In this document: piece by piece, positions 1-10,954 of the stretch | Position numbering within the stretch: the first letter of the stretch is position 1 | Layout of the letters: the number at the start of each line of letters is the position of its first letter | NCBI GenBank assembly: GCA_030374765.1 | Contig: JARGXX010000010.1 | Coordinates: 248,001 to 312,000 of the forward strand | DNA length: 64,000 nucleotides | Direction of reading: 5' to 3' | Source: Agarophyton chilense | Lineage: Eukaryota; Rhodophyta; Florideophyceae; Gracilariales; Gracilariaceae | Made by a program: the position numbers and the translations under genes | Notes under the pieces: model-generated | Seen by the model: the letters and a program-made list of their open reading frames with translations, nothing else | Databases searched by the model: none | What the model was told of the DNA's origin: nothing

Positions 1-2
1 AC

Positions 3-2867
3 TTCAATGGAAATGAAGTTCAACCAGAGAGACAGGAATCAGGAAAGGAGGAAGATGCGGAAATGACACTGAAGATAGAATCAATATTTTCTCAAGGAGG
101 CTCTTGTGCATTTTATGGAGATGACACGTCAAATGCTCGGCTAAATTTCGAAGAACGAGGATGGCAAGTCTTGTGCCATTTTGTAACGGCAAGTTTAGGC
201 ATCGGCAAGTACGTTGACTTTGTAGTACAACGAGCTTGTTTAGAATACTTGAAAGCTTGTATGATGAACGCATTACGTGGACGTTCTAGCGGGGCTCGGG
301 TTATAGCGTTTGAACACATCGAGCTGCTATGGGAGGCTGTGAACCGTTTGATCGGCTCGCCTTGGCGCACTTTGAATGCCCTAGCCATGTGGGTTGTGTG
401 TACTATTTTGAATGTCGGGCTTTATTCTTCTGTTATGCCGCGGAAACGAGGCCTGACAAAGCAACGGGGTGCGCAACTCAGTGAGTTTCTTACGAAACAA
501 GTTTTCCCTCGAGCAGAATCAATGCTGAAGCACGGAAACAGAGAAACACGTATTTGGGGCATGCGGTTATTAGAGGTCTACATCAGGGCAAGGGACATGA
601 ATGGTAGCGTTTTGCAGATTGCACCCCCCCCTCCTGGTCGAGTGGTTCGATGTCTTGATCGTTTGAAGCATGACTGGTGCGAAAATGTGCAAGAAGGGGT
701 AAAGAACTTGCTCAATATTCACTACAATGCTTTGAACAAGAAGGGGGCTTCTCAAGTGCAGTCATTCACAGCACAGGCACAAAGTTTCATGACCATGAGG
801 CGCTATCATTTGGATGACCTAGAAGGAACCGAATCTAATCAAGTTGAGTTGTGGTTTCCCCCTCTCCCGAAACAGGTTCCTACCGGGGAGATAGAGCTGT
901 ACTGTAGAACGCTCGAGGCGTTTGCTAATACCGAAATTGAAGGAGGGGAGGAAACTGAACTATCAAAGACCGCAGATGCTCAAGAGAACGATGTGGAAGA
1001 TGATGGAGATGATTATGAAGACGAGCTTGAACAAGAAGAGGTCGAAAACGAAGATATCCTATCGTCTGAAGATGAGGAGCACGGATCTCATGAAAGTCAA
1101 GTGGATCATGCTTTGGAAAACAGTAAGATGGGCGATTTCTCGCGGCCATCTGATGTGTTAAGGACTTCTGTTACTAATTCTGCAGCAATAGAAGCATTTA
1201 AAATATCCCATGAAGCGCAAGAAAACGATTCGGATGTTTCTGTCCCGGAGTCTTTGCAATCATTGGAGAATACGTTGAGCGACTCCTCTACATTGTCTAC
1301 AACTGTGTTAAAGGCAAACGAAGGAACTATAGAGGATGATGAAGACCATGAATTCCCTGCAGCGTGTGAAGATGGACCCAAAGGAATTACTCAATCACCC
1401 TATCCAATTGATAGTAGCAAGGTTAAGGCATTCGATGGCAGTAAGCACAATAGAACTGACTCAGATGGTGACTATCTCGAAGAAGAAGAGGAAGTAGTCA
1501 ATGTCACGGATGAAGACGATGTTTTGGTGGATGTAGAGTCTGTTCCAGCTGAGAAAAAGATGTCACTGCACTCCCCTCAAACTGCAACTCCAAAACCTGA
1601 ATTGAACCCCGACTTGGACGAGGGCAGGCAAGTGCTACGAAGAAAGGGTTCTTTTACGAGTCGCCCTAGCGCTGGTATTACCATCGAGGAAGGTGATGCT
1701 CCTCGTTTGGCTCGAAGAAGATCGATGGACATTGGGCTAAAATCAGCACTGATGGAAAAATCCCCAGATTTAGGACACCTTGAGTCTGAGTCTTCATCTC
1801 AAGTTCTGAGCCCTCGTCTACTTCGCCGGAAGTCGCTGAAGTCTCCTACATCAGGGCCTCGAATTTCGGAATCGTTTCGAAATCGAAGCGGAGATCAAGT
1901 CTCCGCTGAAGGGGTTCGCGGAAAGGATTTTTCGAACGAGTCTGGGCCATCCTCATGGCGTTTTCGCCGTAAGTCTTCAAGAGGGAATCCCTTTGTCGAT
2001 GACTCTCTTCCAGAAACTAGGCAATCTGACAATAAGAGCAAATCGTCAAAGGATACCGAGGATAGCCTTGTAGGTCATGCATTCCTGGGCTTGTCGCCGA
2101 AACACGCTCCCAGAGGCATCAAACTTGACGAAGATATCAACCTCGAAACTCGTGAGACCCGTCCACAGACAATTTCCCAAAGCGGACACAGAACTCATTC
2201 AGAGCTTGGGAAATCACGTCCTAGATCAGGACCAAGTGCTCGGACGGGTCGACGTCTACCGAGAGCACCGGCCTTTGTGAAAGGGGGTGGACCGCAGCGA
2301 AGGATGCCTGCACCTCTTCCTATTGGATGTTCTACTGATTTCGATACGAATGCGACGGGTACGGGCAATGATGTGGCTCATCAGTCACGACCGCCTCATG
2401 GAGACAAATCATCCGCAGACGGAAAGATTGCTTTAACGTCTAACCTCGGAAAGCTACTACCTATTCGTGGTACAGTTGGGAAGAGCCGTCTAGAACATCA
2501 AAGTGAAGATCTCTTGGACAGGGTTGACAAATCGCACAGGTATTCGAGACGGGAACCACGAAACACGGTTTCCTCCTTGCCACAAGATTTTGATCCGGAT
2601 ATTATTGGGGATCAGGACCTGTCTCTCGACAATTTCAATGATATTGGGAACCAAGTTCATGTGGGGACGCCAACGGCGACATCGTCTGCAGGCCGCAAGA
2701 GCCTAGCTGATGATGAGCCGTCGAGTAGTTATAAACGAAGGTCGAAGAGAAGTATTGCAGACTCTATGCATTTTAAAAGCTTGCTAGATCAGTTTGAGCC
2801 TGTACCAAACGAGGATGATGCTGGTAGGGTTGGACCATCTCGACAGTTGGGGAAGGACTCGGGTTAA
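3..2867 (+). CDS. Unidentified acidic, phospho-motif-rich protein (5' partial)
   Basis: I do not recognise this gene. The frame is open back to base 3, so the ATG at 63 is probably internal and the true start lies left of the window; about 950 residues are visible. Residues about 1-270 counted from that ATG look helical and folded and could be a HEAT/TOG-like repeat, but I cannot support a family name. From about residue 290 the protein is low complexity: a strongly acidic stretch near 300-350, then Ser/Arg-rich sequence to the end. At least five short basic motifs of the RR-K/R-S kind occur near residues 525, 550, 587, 634 and 891, which fit AGC-kinase target sites. A candidate poly(A) signal lies 137 bp after the stop. 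The reading frame is clearly coding because of its length and composition; the function is unknown. Confidence 0.75.
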   Translation, partial: FNGNEVQPERQESGKEEDAEMTLKIESIFSQGGSCAFYGDDTSNARLNFEERGWQVLCHFVTASLGIGKYVDFVVQRACLEYLKACMMNALRGRSSGARVIAFEHIELLWEAVNRLIGSPWRTLNALAMWVVCTILNVGLYSSVMPRKRGLTKQRGAQLSEFLTKQVFPRAESMLKHGNRETRIWGMRLLEVYIRARDMNGSVLQIAPPPPGRVVRCLDRLKHDWCENVQEGVKNLLNIHYNALNKKGASQVQSFTAQAQSFMTMRRYHLDDLEGTESNQVELWFPPLPKQVPTGEIELYCRTLEAFANTEIEGGEETELSKTADAQENDVEDDGDDYEDELEQEEVENEDILSSEDEEHGSHESQVDHALENSKMGDFSRPSDVLRTSVTNSAAIEAFKISHEAQENDSDVSVPESLQSLENTLSDSSTLSTTVLKANEGTIEDDEDHEFPAACEDGPKGITQSPYPIDSSKVKAFDGSKHNRTDSDGDYLEEEEEVVNVTDEDDVLVDVESVPAEKKMSLHSPQTATPKPELNPDLDEGRQVLRRKGSFTSRPSAGITIEEGDAPRLARRRSMDIGLKSALMEKSPDLGHLESESSSQVLSPRLLRRKSLKSPTSGPRISESFRNRSGDQVSAEGVRGKDFSNESGPSSWRFRRKSSRGNPFVDDSLPETRQSDNKSKSSKDTEDSLVGHAFLGLSPKHAPRGIKLDEDINLETRETRPQTISQSGHRTHSELGKSRPRSGPSARTGRRLPRAPAFVKGGGPQRRMPAPLPIGCSTDFDTNATGTGNDVAHQSRPPHGDKSSADGKIALTSNLGKLLPIRGTVGKSRLEHQSEDLLDRVDKSHRYSRREPRNTVSSLPQDFDPDIIGDQDLSLDNFNDIGNQVHVGTPTATSSAGRKSLADDEPSSSYKRRSKRSIADSMHFKSLLDQFEPVPNEDDAGRVGPSRQLGKDSG

Positions 2868-3003
2868 GAATAGAGAGGGTTAAAATGTACGAAAACAACG
2901 ATGTAGAATTCCATATTAAGGCTTGAGGGTTAGATATTCGTTGTGTGTTCTGGTTGTCGTTTCGCGGGGCTGATTGATGTTATTCTGAGCTAACATCCTA
3001 ACT

Positions 3004-3009
3004 AATAAA
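3004..3009 (+). terminator. Candidate polyadenylation signal
   Basis: A canonical AATAAA lies 137 bp downstream of the stop codon of the plus-strand gene ending at 2867. Position and strand fit 3'-end formation of that transcript. This is a motif match only. Confidence 0.45.
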
Positions 3010-3416
3010 GTCATTTGTCACTGTCAACTGCTCGATCCGAGACAACTGAAAAGCTTTGGTCTTGAGATTATCAAGTGGTCTGATATTGTGTTGGCTTTAT
3101 TAGTGAGAGAACGTTTCTTTCTTAAGTAACGTTCTTTGCTACGTATGAATAGAACGTAGCATGCCCGTGAAAAAGGGAGAGAGAGAAAATTCTTGGTTGA
3201 TGTGACATTTGTCCCTCTCAGATGCTTCAGCACTCCCCACCCTCCCCTCTGCAGATCTACAGTATAAGCATTCTAGCTAGCGCCGGCAAATAGCCCCGCC
3301 ATCCCTTTATCTAAGACTTCTCAGTCGTACAAATATTTCATGACCCAGTAACTTGACGGAAGAACTGATTTTATGTCCTCGTTTCCTAAGAAATTCCAGT
3401 GTGATTCTTCCAAGTA

Positions 3417-3469
3417 TGCGACCCAGGGGCAAGCAATGCCTTCAAGGGACTGTTTGCTCCTGGATCGCA
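3417..3469 (-). repeat. Inverted repeat able to form a 19-bp hairpin
   Basis: Arms at 3417-3435 and 3451-3469 are complementary over 19 positions with three differences and a 15-nt spacer. Read on the minus strand all three differences become G-U pairs, so the fold is better in minus-strand RNA, which is the sense of the nucleoporin gene 0.6 kb upstream. It could be a 3'-UTR structure, a small-RNA precursor or a remnant of a foldback element; the sequence does not decide. Confidence 0.5.
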
Positions 3470-4051
3470 CTGTCAAGGGTGACTTGAACTGATCTTGAGT
3501 ACAACTGAGGGTGACAATTTGAATTCACCTTTCGTTTTACCTCACTCAATCTACTGCGCATCTTTCTTGTCTTCCTTTTCTTTCTTCAATTTTGCGATCA
3601 AACCTCTTTGGATTCTAAGTATCACATATCTTTTTTGCGGTGACAATGCTTCGTGCCGGGAGTAGTCGGGAAGTGGACATCAAAGGATGGCCTGGTCTTT
3701 TCTATGTATTAATTCCACATTTGCGCAACGTTTGCCTGTTGAGGGCATAGGTTCGTTGGATTATCGAAACAATACAAAGCAGAACTGGATCTAATGCTGG
3801 CCTACGTATTGAGAGAGGATTCTTGTGATTTCAAACTCTTCAAAGACAAATATTGACCGCAAACGAACAAGTCCAATCGATGTCACAAAGGACAGATGTT
3901 AGACTTCGGTCGAAGGGCTGATCACCGCGTTTACGGTCGCTGGCGCCATAACCTCAGCATTCCGGAACAAGGGTCGACAGAATGTCAAGAGCCTAAGGAA
4001 GGGGAAAACGAGTGAAATCCGCTTTTTTTCCTCGAAGCATGTTGTCTCCGA

Positions 4052-7000
4052 TTAACCGTGATCAGAACAGGCAGTTCTTATCTGGCGACATACCTGTTTA
4101 GCAAAACTGGAATCACGCCCAGACCAAGCGCTGTCCCTAAGGTTTTCAATCTCCTTACAAAGTGGCACCAGTCCCCCTTTTGTTTCTTCTAAGAGACGCT
4201 GGGCGTCGGTGAACTTCATTGCACTGCTGCACAATCTCGTGTTCTCGTCACCAGACCGAAACTTAACATCATTGTATAGTCCAGCAGTCGCCCTACCTCT
4301 CACAGTATCTTGAGCGCAACGTACGTATTCTCGGAGAATTAGTAGGCAGCTCTCGAAGGCTTTCATACAAGCTTCGGAGTGTTCATTGATAACGACAACG
4401 GCCTTTCTTAAACATTCTTGAATAACAGGAAGTTTTGTTGCTTCTGCTTCTACTTTGTACTGTTCTCGACAGAAGGCTGTAACTTCTTGAAGTTTCTTTG
4501 ATGACAACAGAGACCCTGAACCTCCGCTTAAGTTCATCTCCATGAGAGAGCCTTCTGAGATTGATCGCTGGAGCTCCTGCAACATGGTTCTACAAATACG
4601 AAAGATATCTGATAACCTTCCTATATCCTTAAATGAAGATCCCTTTTCGAAGCTTCCAGCAGTTCCTAGACTGGGCACTTCCTTCAGCTCTGGAGTGAAT
4701 AGTTGCAATACGTGAGCTTGATCCCTAAGAGCTGCAAGAACATTTTTCACGCAAAGCGCCCGCATTACGATGAGATCTCTCTCGTAAAGTGAGCCCCCTT
4801 CTGGATGCATGACCCTGATACGTCGGGCTTCTTTCGTATTAGCCGGCTTCAGAAGATCAACGCCGACGCTGAGAAGAGACGATGAATCACCCGGACGAAA
4901 TAGTTTCGAGGGAGGCGGAACAATAGAGGACAAAGCCGAAGCTAACGCAAAACGGAGCAGGCTTCCAGAAGTGGCTGTTTCAATAATGTCGTCCGGTACT
5001 CTTGATAGTATCATTCCTAAACAACTTGCGATCTGCAAATGATCTTTGGTCGCGACACGAATTGTTCTCAGGAGCCCAAGATAAGCGTTCAGCCCTTCTC
5101 CTATGATGGATTCGGTTCCCTCAAATATTGTAGGTCCTCCGCAACAAACGACCGCGGTAACCGCATTCGTGACAGTCACCAATGTCGAAATAATAGATCT
5201 AGGACGATACGGCGACTTGTCCATCATAACGCTATCGGATGCCACAGGGCTAGCTTTTTCTTGGAGGGTTTGATCGCTCATTTCCTGATTCATGTTCGAC
5301 GTTCGACCGCCCACATCAGACATTGAAAAGTCCAAATCCTCCATATCGTCATTCAAAGATCGAAAGTTTTGTCCGTCTCGACTTGTCATCGTCCCCAGTA
5401 TGGACCTCAAAGCTTCCATGCACCCAGAATCCACGATCAGTCCCGCGCCATTTCCGGATGCTGCAACAGAATGGATGAGGGATAAGGCTGAGTCTATGGA
5501 GGCGACAGCAACATAGTCTTCATTGCGCCTTTGCAAGTCCGGCACAAGCGGCCGAGAATATGGGTGTAACATCGCCTTCTGAACATCTGCATTTAGGAGA
5601 GTGTACTGAATAACGCGGCTCAAACGATTCTGAGTTCCAAGCGCTGGAATAGCGCGAATGGGGTCTAGTGCCGTTGTAACAGATACAACAGCGATAGCCG
5701 CGCACCGCGAAGCAGGGGTTGGTGCCGAGACTGCGTCTTTGCAAGCAGCGGATATGATTCCTTCTGTTCCGCTTACATGCTGGTGCCCGAATCGCCCTCC
5801 AAGCGAGCTGGCCAACACGTCCTCTGATCCAGTCTTCTGCGCAAGAGGTCCACAAATAACAAATGCGCCATACAGAGCAGTTCTGGCTCTTACTGAATTC
5901 GCACCAACGCCTATTGTACCTGATATCGCGTGAACTATCCCGTTCAGCAGGGAACCGTATTGCACATCACCAATTATGTGCGGAGTTTCTTGGGAGCTTG
6001 AATTTGCACAATCCCGCAAGCGCTTCACACAAAGCAGTATCGCAGACGCAGCAACTTCTCCACCGTCGCTCCTGACGAGCTTGGATATACCTCTATTAGA
6101 ATCTGTACTGGCAATGGCGTCAAGTAGGATAGACGCCACTTCCAGAAGCAATGGTACAGCTGAGTACCCTGAGTGAGATTCATGGGATATAATTCTTGTT
6201 CCCAGAAGAAGATACCAAGCTTTCAGTCCATCAAACGCACCTTGAAGCTCTCCAGAAGAAGCTACAGCGGCAAGGGCGCGAAGCAATTCCAAGGGAGATG
6301 GCAAACACGACCCAGACTCCCACAGCGGACCCCTGACCAGGGAGCTTTCCGAAGCCAAAGTGCTTACGTTTCTCATGTGGTTTGACATTTTCTCCATTTC
6401 AAAGCGTGGGAAGAGACGCGCTTGAAGAGCGCTTAGTCTCAAGCAGCTGGACATTAACTCGCTTAGAGCAGACCAGTTAACATCTTCATTATATTTTCGC
6501 GGTTCAGAATTCCCATAAGACTCTAATATACGATACAACATCTCGTCACCGAATCCACAACCTCTAATACCAGAATTCCCCTCTCCTATTTCACGGATGT
6601 GTTCGAGAACAGCTACGGATGTATGTTTCGTAGTATTCGCAGATAATCTTTCCAGAAATGTGGCTGCAGTTGCTCTTGGTTTTGAATCCAGAGTGTTCCT
6701 TGTATCCATAGAACCAGCGATTAGTTCTAACAATGTTCTCAGCACGCCGTATTCAGAGCATTTGTGTCGACCAGTACTATCGGACTCTACTCCCAGCAGA
6801 AATAGACCAGGAGCCCCACCACCGTCAACACCAAGTGTAGCCTCCACCACTCGAAGAGCGGAATGCATAATCGGTGGTGTTTGTTCCAAGAATTCACATT
6901 TCTCGTCTTGGTTGGTATCCAACACTTCTCTGCTTGACTGAGATATCAAATCAGCTAAAGATGATCGGAATTGTGAAGCACTTCCCTTCGTATCAGCGAC

Positions 7001-10000
7001 ATCTCTCGTAAGTGCTATGCCAATTTGATAAGATTCTTGGGTTGCTCTCGCCAACATTGCAAGAACGGAACTGCATACAGCGGGATTGTAGCCAGCTTTC
7101 GAAATTAGGTATTCAAACCCATTTGCGAGAAAGACCAGAGTAGAAGCCGAAATAAGAGCCTTAGTCTCACCAAGTATAAGTGCTGATGCCGGTGCTACTA
7201 CAACGCCCGGCACCATTAGCCGGCCGGGAGGAACCGACAGTAGCATTCTGTTCAAAACAGAAGCACTTTGCGCGGCTTTTTGCATTTCTCTGAACGAGTC
7301 ACCCATTCCCAACTCTGCTGCGTGATTTAAGCATGCCCTTCCTGAGGTTTTATGATGACCTCGAAAAGCTTGAGAGAGAGATTCATCTGATGTCGGACCT
7401 CCAACCTCGTCGTTTGTCCTCATAAGCCCAGATGCATTGAACAAGGCCTTTAGCGCGTATGAGGCGGCTCCAGTGCCTGGTGCAGGTGTTAGCAGACGAG
7501 CCAAAAGCCTGGAAGACTTCGGTGAAGGACTTCGTTTAATATAAGATATTATCAATGTAGTCGCGCGGTGAATCAGTTTCCATCGATGGGCTTCCTCAGC
7601 ATATTTTCTCCGGCTCCAGAACATCAACACTTCTTCTATCACAAACCATGTGATTATCGACTCAGCAGCTGATCTCGGCAATTCATTCTCATTCCAATAC
7701 ATTGAATCGTTTGTCATTTCCAAAACTCTCAATGTCACGTCATAATTTCCTGTCTGCGATTCAGTACTTCTCATAAATCGGCGAAGTAATGCAGCCTTGT
7801 CCCTTGCAAATGACTTTAACACCAAAGAAACAACGGTCTTATTCCCCACAGCCTTTAAGGCAGACAACAGCGTCCCTTTGAGACCAACAGGAATTTCTAG
7901 AGTTACCAAGGCACCCATCCGCATCGGGAGCTCTTTCCCGGCATCTCCGAGAACGGGCAGAACACCTGATTGGGAACTTACAGCTTCCGCTGCATTTGCA
8001 ACGACATCAATAATTCCGCGCAAAGCATCGGACTCGGCAACATCCAGTTCTTTCGGATTTCCTGATGTTGAACGGATCATCTGAGCATGTATATAGGACA
8101 TCGCATCTGCTGTTCGTTCTAAAGACACTACTGGATGACCGCCCTGACAGAGGTAGCGTAGTGCTGCAGCTGCGTGGGTTGGTGAACCGCTTTTGAGAGA
8201 GGTATTCTTCAAAAGAAGCAGAAAACTTTCAAGAGCCTCCCGAAATGCTGCTCCTACACCTCCTGTAGCGTATGCATTCCTCATGGAAGCGTCCCATAGA
8301 TCAGTGACAGCATCTCCAATTCTTGGAATGAATCCCAAGTTTGCTTGTCCAATTCCTACCCAGTATCGCAATCCACCTCCAATTGAATCATTCGCAAGTT
8401 TTGACGGAGCCAAAGAAATACATTGTGCGACAAATGTGGCCAAAGAAGCAATCAGATTCTCCGAAGTAGTAATATTGGATTTCGAACTGTGCTCTTCGTC
8501 TCTTAGTCTTCCAATGTTTGTATTTCCGTCATGCTTGGCGGTGGGCGACAACGCGAAGAGATCCCTGAGCGAAGAAAGGCCACCAGATGCAGATACAGAG
8601 GGCTGCCTTGGGGGTTTTGCACCGATGGACGGTCTCTTTCTCTGCTCTGAATCCAATGAAAATTTCTGCAAAGGATCTCTCCTCACTAATGACGTTCTTC
8701 GGGAGCTCAAAGTGTTCAAAAATGGATGGGTTTCAGCTGGTCTCTGACTCGAACCTTGCAATAAAGTCATCTCTGCCCCGTCCAACGAGGCATAAGCCGC
8801 TTCTGACGCTGCCGCGTAGACTTCATTTTGCGAGAACTGTATAACAGCACCAACTAAGTGGGCGGCTTCCGCGATATCGAGGGCAAGATCTTCCATTACG
8901 TCTGCATATAGATCGACATCAGGGGATAATGAACCTCCACGTTTCTCAATCCAGGACGAAACGGTGTGGGACATAAAAGACAAAGCACCAGCGTATGCAC
9001 TAACCCGCAGAAAGGTTCCAATTGCTTCCTCTTCGTCTGGCGCAGCGACTGCCAGTCGAAAGACGGAAGCTACAAGTTCGCCCGCAGCAATGCGCTTAGG
9101 CATATTCCGTACCTCCTGGTCATCGTCACCAACGACTGGCATACCACTGGTTCTGGAGATAAAAGACAAATCCTTTAGCAAACAGTTTACACCTTTTTGC
9201 CCAGTTCTTGGATCGTACAAATCGTGATATCTTGATCGATCAAGAGTACTCATCCACGCCAAAAGCAAAAGATTGCACACCCCCTCAGCTTCAATTGATT
9301 CACGAGAAGCTACCTCCGAAAACGGAAAGCTCCAGTTTTCTGTTGTATCCTGCAAAGTCGGGGCTGCAAAACCAACCCGTCCAGGCTTTAAGTGACTTCG
9401 ATCTCTCTCCAAAATATTTGATAGAAAACTTTCAGCCGCGCTCATCAACTGTCGAAGAGCCAGTGCTTCTGCGCTCGTTAACTGTACAGTATACGCTAGT
9501 AAAAAGATTGTCTCGGCTAAGAGCAAATATTCTCCGTAGTAGAGCCCTCTTTGGTCTCTAATCGATGTTCTATTGCTTCTCTCTGCTTGGTAACCATCAT
9601 GAAGGCGACTGACGAGGTTTGAAAACACCTGATGCTCCACAAAAAGCACATCTCTCTCCCTCATCAAGAGAGAAACAAAGCTTTCTTCGTTTCGTGGAAC
9701 ACTTGACGGTGTCAAGAGAGCGGCCCGGACAACCTCTTGCAAGTATTGCACCCGTTGGCGTCGACGGAGCGCGTAAAGCTCTTTGGCTGCAGCAACAACA
9801 TCATGATCTGGACGATGTGAAGCCCTGACACGTGCGTCAAAGAGCAAAACAGCGGCATCCAATTCGTTGATTTGTAGCTCGTCAGATAACGCAATAGCCA
9901 CCGCAACAAGGTCCGCCCCAAGCCTCATAGCTGACTTGGGCTGGTTTACATTTGTACCAGCTTCGTCATCGTGGAGAACAACGTTGTTTTCACCAATATT

Positions 10001-10225
10001 GGATAAACGAGATCTCGCTTCTGGGTTTGGTAGCTGGTCGATTGATGGATCCAGAGGATCCGCAATTTGAGTTCTGCATGCCCGCAGTTCTGCTATTACT
10101 TCCAACTGAACATCATCAGCAGGTGAACAAGGATCGCTTGCTGACGCACATTGAATGGCGCTACAAAGTCTCTCTTGATCTATTATCGCACCTCTTTGAA
10201 TCACCAAATTACCTGCACCCGGCAT
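4052..10225 (-). CDS. Nup205/Nup192-family scaffold nucleoporin
   Basis: This encodes a very large (2057 aa), almost wholly alpha-helical protein with no introns. Length and composition fit the inner-ring nucleoporins Nup205 (animals) and Nup192 (yeast), about 1,700-2,000 aa alpha-solenoids that hold the inner pore ring together through Nup93 and Nup53-type linkers. The N-terminal stretch around residues 105-175 has the family pattern ALSDELxINELDAAVLL followed by an Arg-rich helix. A Ser/Arg-rich low-complexity insert lies around residues 520-610 and an acidic one around 1,630-1,680. The first ATG in this frame is at 10223-10225; the frame is open a further 16 codons upstream without another ATG, so a short 5' exon cannot be excluded. 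Nup188 is the alternative family. Confidence 0.75.
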   Translation of the reverse strand: MPGAGNLVIQRGAIIDQERLCSAIQCASASDPCSPADDVQLEVIAELRACRTQIADPLDPSIDQLPNPEARSRLSNIGENNVVLHDDEAGTNVNQPKSAMRLGADLVAVAIALSDELQINELDAAVLLFDARVRASHRPDHDVVAAAKELYALRRRQRVQYLQEVVRAALLTPSSVPRNEESFVSLLMRERDVLFVEHQVFSNLVSRLHDGYQAERSNRTSIRDQRGLYYGEYLLLAETIFLLAYTVQLTSAEALALRQLMSAAESFLSNILERDRSHLKPGRVGFAAPTLQDTTENWSFPFSEVASRESIEAEGVCNLLLLAWMSTLDRSRYHDLYDPRTGQKGVNCLLKDLSFISRTSGMPVVGDDDQEVRNMPKRIAAGELVASVFRLAVAAPDEEEAIGTFLRVSAYAGALSFMSHTVSSWIEKRGGSLSPDVDLYADVMEDLALDIAEAAHLVGAVIQFSQNEVYAAASEAAYASLDGAEMTLLQGSSQRPAETHPFLNTLSSRRTSLVRRDPLQKFSLDSEQRKRPSIGAKPPRQPSVSASGGLSSLRDLFALSPTAKHDGNTNIGRLRDEEHSSKSNITTSENLIASLATFVAQCISLAPSKLANDSIGGGLRYWVGIGQANLGFIPRIGDAVTDLWDASMRNAYATGGVGAAFREALESFLLLLKNTSLKSGSPTHAAAALRYLCQGGHPVVSLERTADAMSYIHAQMIRSTSGNPKELDVAESDALRGIIDVVANAAEAVSSQSGVLPVLGDAGKELPMRMGALVTLEIPVGLKGTLLSALKAVGNKTVVSLVLKSFARDKAALLRRFMRSTESQTGNYDVTLRVLEMTNDSMYWNENELPRSAAESIITWFVIEEVLMFWSRRKYAEEAHRWKLIHRATTLIISYIKRSPSPKSSRLLARLLTPAPGTGAASYALKALFNASGLMRTNDEVGGPTSDESLSQAFRGHHKTSGRACLNHAAELGMGDSFREMQKAAQSASVLNRMLLSVPPGRLMVPGVVVAPASALILGETKALISASTLVFLANGFEYLISKAGYNPAVCSSVLAMLARATQESYQIGIALTRDVADTKGSASQFRSSLADLISQSSREVLDTNQDEKCEFLEQTPPIMHSALRVVEATLGVDGGGAPGLFLLGVESDSTGRHKCSEYGVLRTLLELIAGSMDTRNTLDSKPRATAATFLERLSANTTKHTSVAVLEHIREIGEGNSGIRGCGFGDEMLYRILESYGNSEPRKYNEDVNWSALSELMSSCLRLSALQARLFPRFEMEKMSNHMRNVSTLASESSLVRGPLWESGSCLPSPLELLRALAAVASSGELQGAFDGLKAWYLLLGTRIISHESHSGYSAVPLLLEVASILLDAIASTDSNRGISKLVRSDGGEVAASAILLCVKRLRDCANSSSQETPHIIGDVQYGSLLNGIVHAISGTIGVGANSVRARTALYGAFVICGPLAQKTGSEDVLASSLGGRFGHQHVSGTEGIISAACKDAVSAPTPASRCAAIAVVSVTTALDPIRAIPALGTQNRLSRVIQYTLLNADVQKAMLHPYSRPLVPDLQRRNEDYVAVASIDSALSLIHSVAASGNGAGLIVDSGCMEALRSILGTMTSRDGQNFRSLNDDMEDLDFSMSDVGGRTSNMNQEMSDQTLQEKASPVASDSVMMDKSPYRPRSIISTLVTVTNAVTAVVCCGGPTIFEGTESIIGEGLNAYLGLLRTIRVATKDHLQIASCLGMILSRVPDDIIETATSGSLLRFALASALSSIVPPPSKLFRPGDSSSLLSVGVDLLKPANTKEARRIRVMHPEGGSLYERDLIVMRALCVKNVLAALRDQAHVLQLFTPELKEVPSLGTAGSFEKGSSFKDIGRLSDIFRICRTMLQELQRSISEGSLMEMNLSGGSGSLLSSKKLQEVTAFCREQYKVEAEATKLPVIQECLRKAVVVINEHSEACMKAFESCLLILREYVRCAQDTVRGRATAGLYNDVKFRSGDENTRLCSSAMKFTDAQRLLEETKGGLVPLCKEIENLRDSAWSGRDSSFAKQVCRQIRTACSDHG

Positions 10226-10891
10226 CACTTCGAAAACGGAGAAACAAGCGAGTACCTGCTTAGAACTTGATCAACTTATCTTCCATGTACGACACAAAGA
10301 AGCTCGGCAAGAAAGTGTGTTGCGGCTGTCTTTGAAGTTTGATGGGTGAATCGCGAGTGCGTTGTTCCATAAGCGATAATGCGTTAACTGCTGGTTAAAG
10401 CTCAATGTTGCTTAATGAGATACTATCGACGAAGAAATACAAAGCCCACGCTCGGCCGGACCACGCTTTCTTTCCTCGCTACCCTTCAGCAAAAAGGGAC
10501 GGGTGGCCGCGAGTATGTTTGAAGATCAAGAAGCAAAGAGCCGAACCAAAATAACTAGGATCCAGCATCATTCAGGTTCAAAAGTTTCAAACGTAAAAAG
10601 TGGTACCTACCGCTTGGCGCGTGGAAATTTTCTTTTATTTTGCACACCTGCACTGTAGATCACTGAACATTCGAACTTTGTCCGAATATTTTGGTTGAAC
10701 ATTTCTGGCGCGGCGCCAGTACAAGGGTATTGCGAATTAATTGTAGGCACACAGATATGCATTCATTTGAATATAGTTAGCGCCAAAGGCAGAGCAACAT
10801 CCGTGGATCCAATCATTAGTCTATCCAGCGTTCTTTGGATTGCATTGCTACTGGCATATTTGAGGTATGCCAGAAAAACTGCTCTGGCGCA
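10226..10891. other. Spacer: nucleoporin promoter and helicase 3' flank
   Basis: This 0.67 kb stretch holds the 5' flank of the nucleoporin gene (-) and the 3' flank of the next minus-strand gene. The open frames in it start on non-ATG codons and resemble nothing. I see no RNA gene or repeat. Confidence 0.5.
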
Positions 10892-10897
10892 TTTATT
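10892..10897 (-). terminator. Candidate polyadenylation signal of the DHX33-like gene
   Basis: AATAAA read on the minus strand, 58 nt past the stop codon at 10955. Distance and strand suit the helicase transcript. Confidence 0.45.
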
Positions 10898-10954
10898 TCG
10901 AAAACTTGAGGTCTGTCCAAGAGATTGCACGCGTAAGACGTCTGACCGGCTATC

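Larger units (their letters stand above)
2868..4051. other. Intergenic spacer between two convergent genes
   Basis: The spacer lies tail-to-tail between the gene ending at 2867 (+) and the nucleoporin ending at 4052 (-). I see no coding sequence. It holds a poly(A) signal at 3004-3009 and one strong inverted repeat at 3417-3469, described separately. A smaller inverted pair (gctacgt / acgtagc) lies near 3140-3165. Confidence 0.6.
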
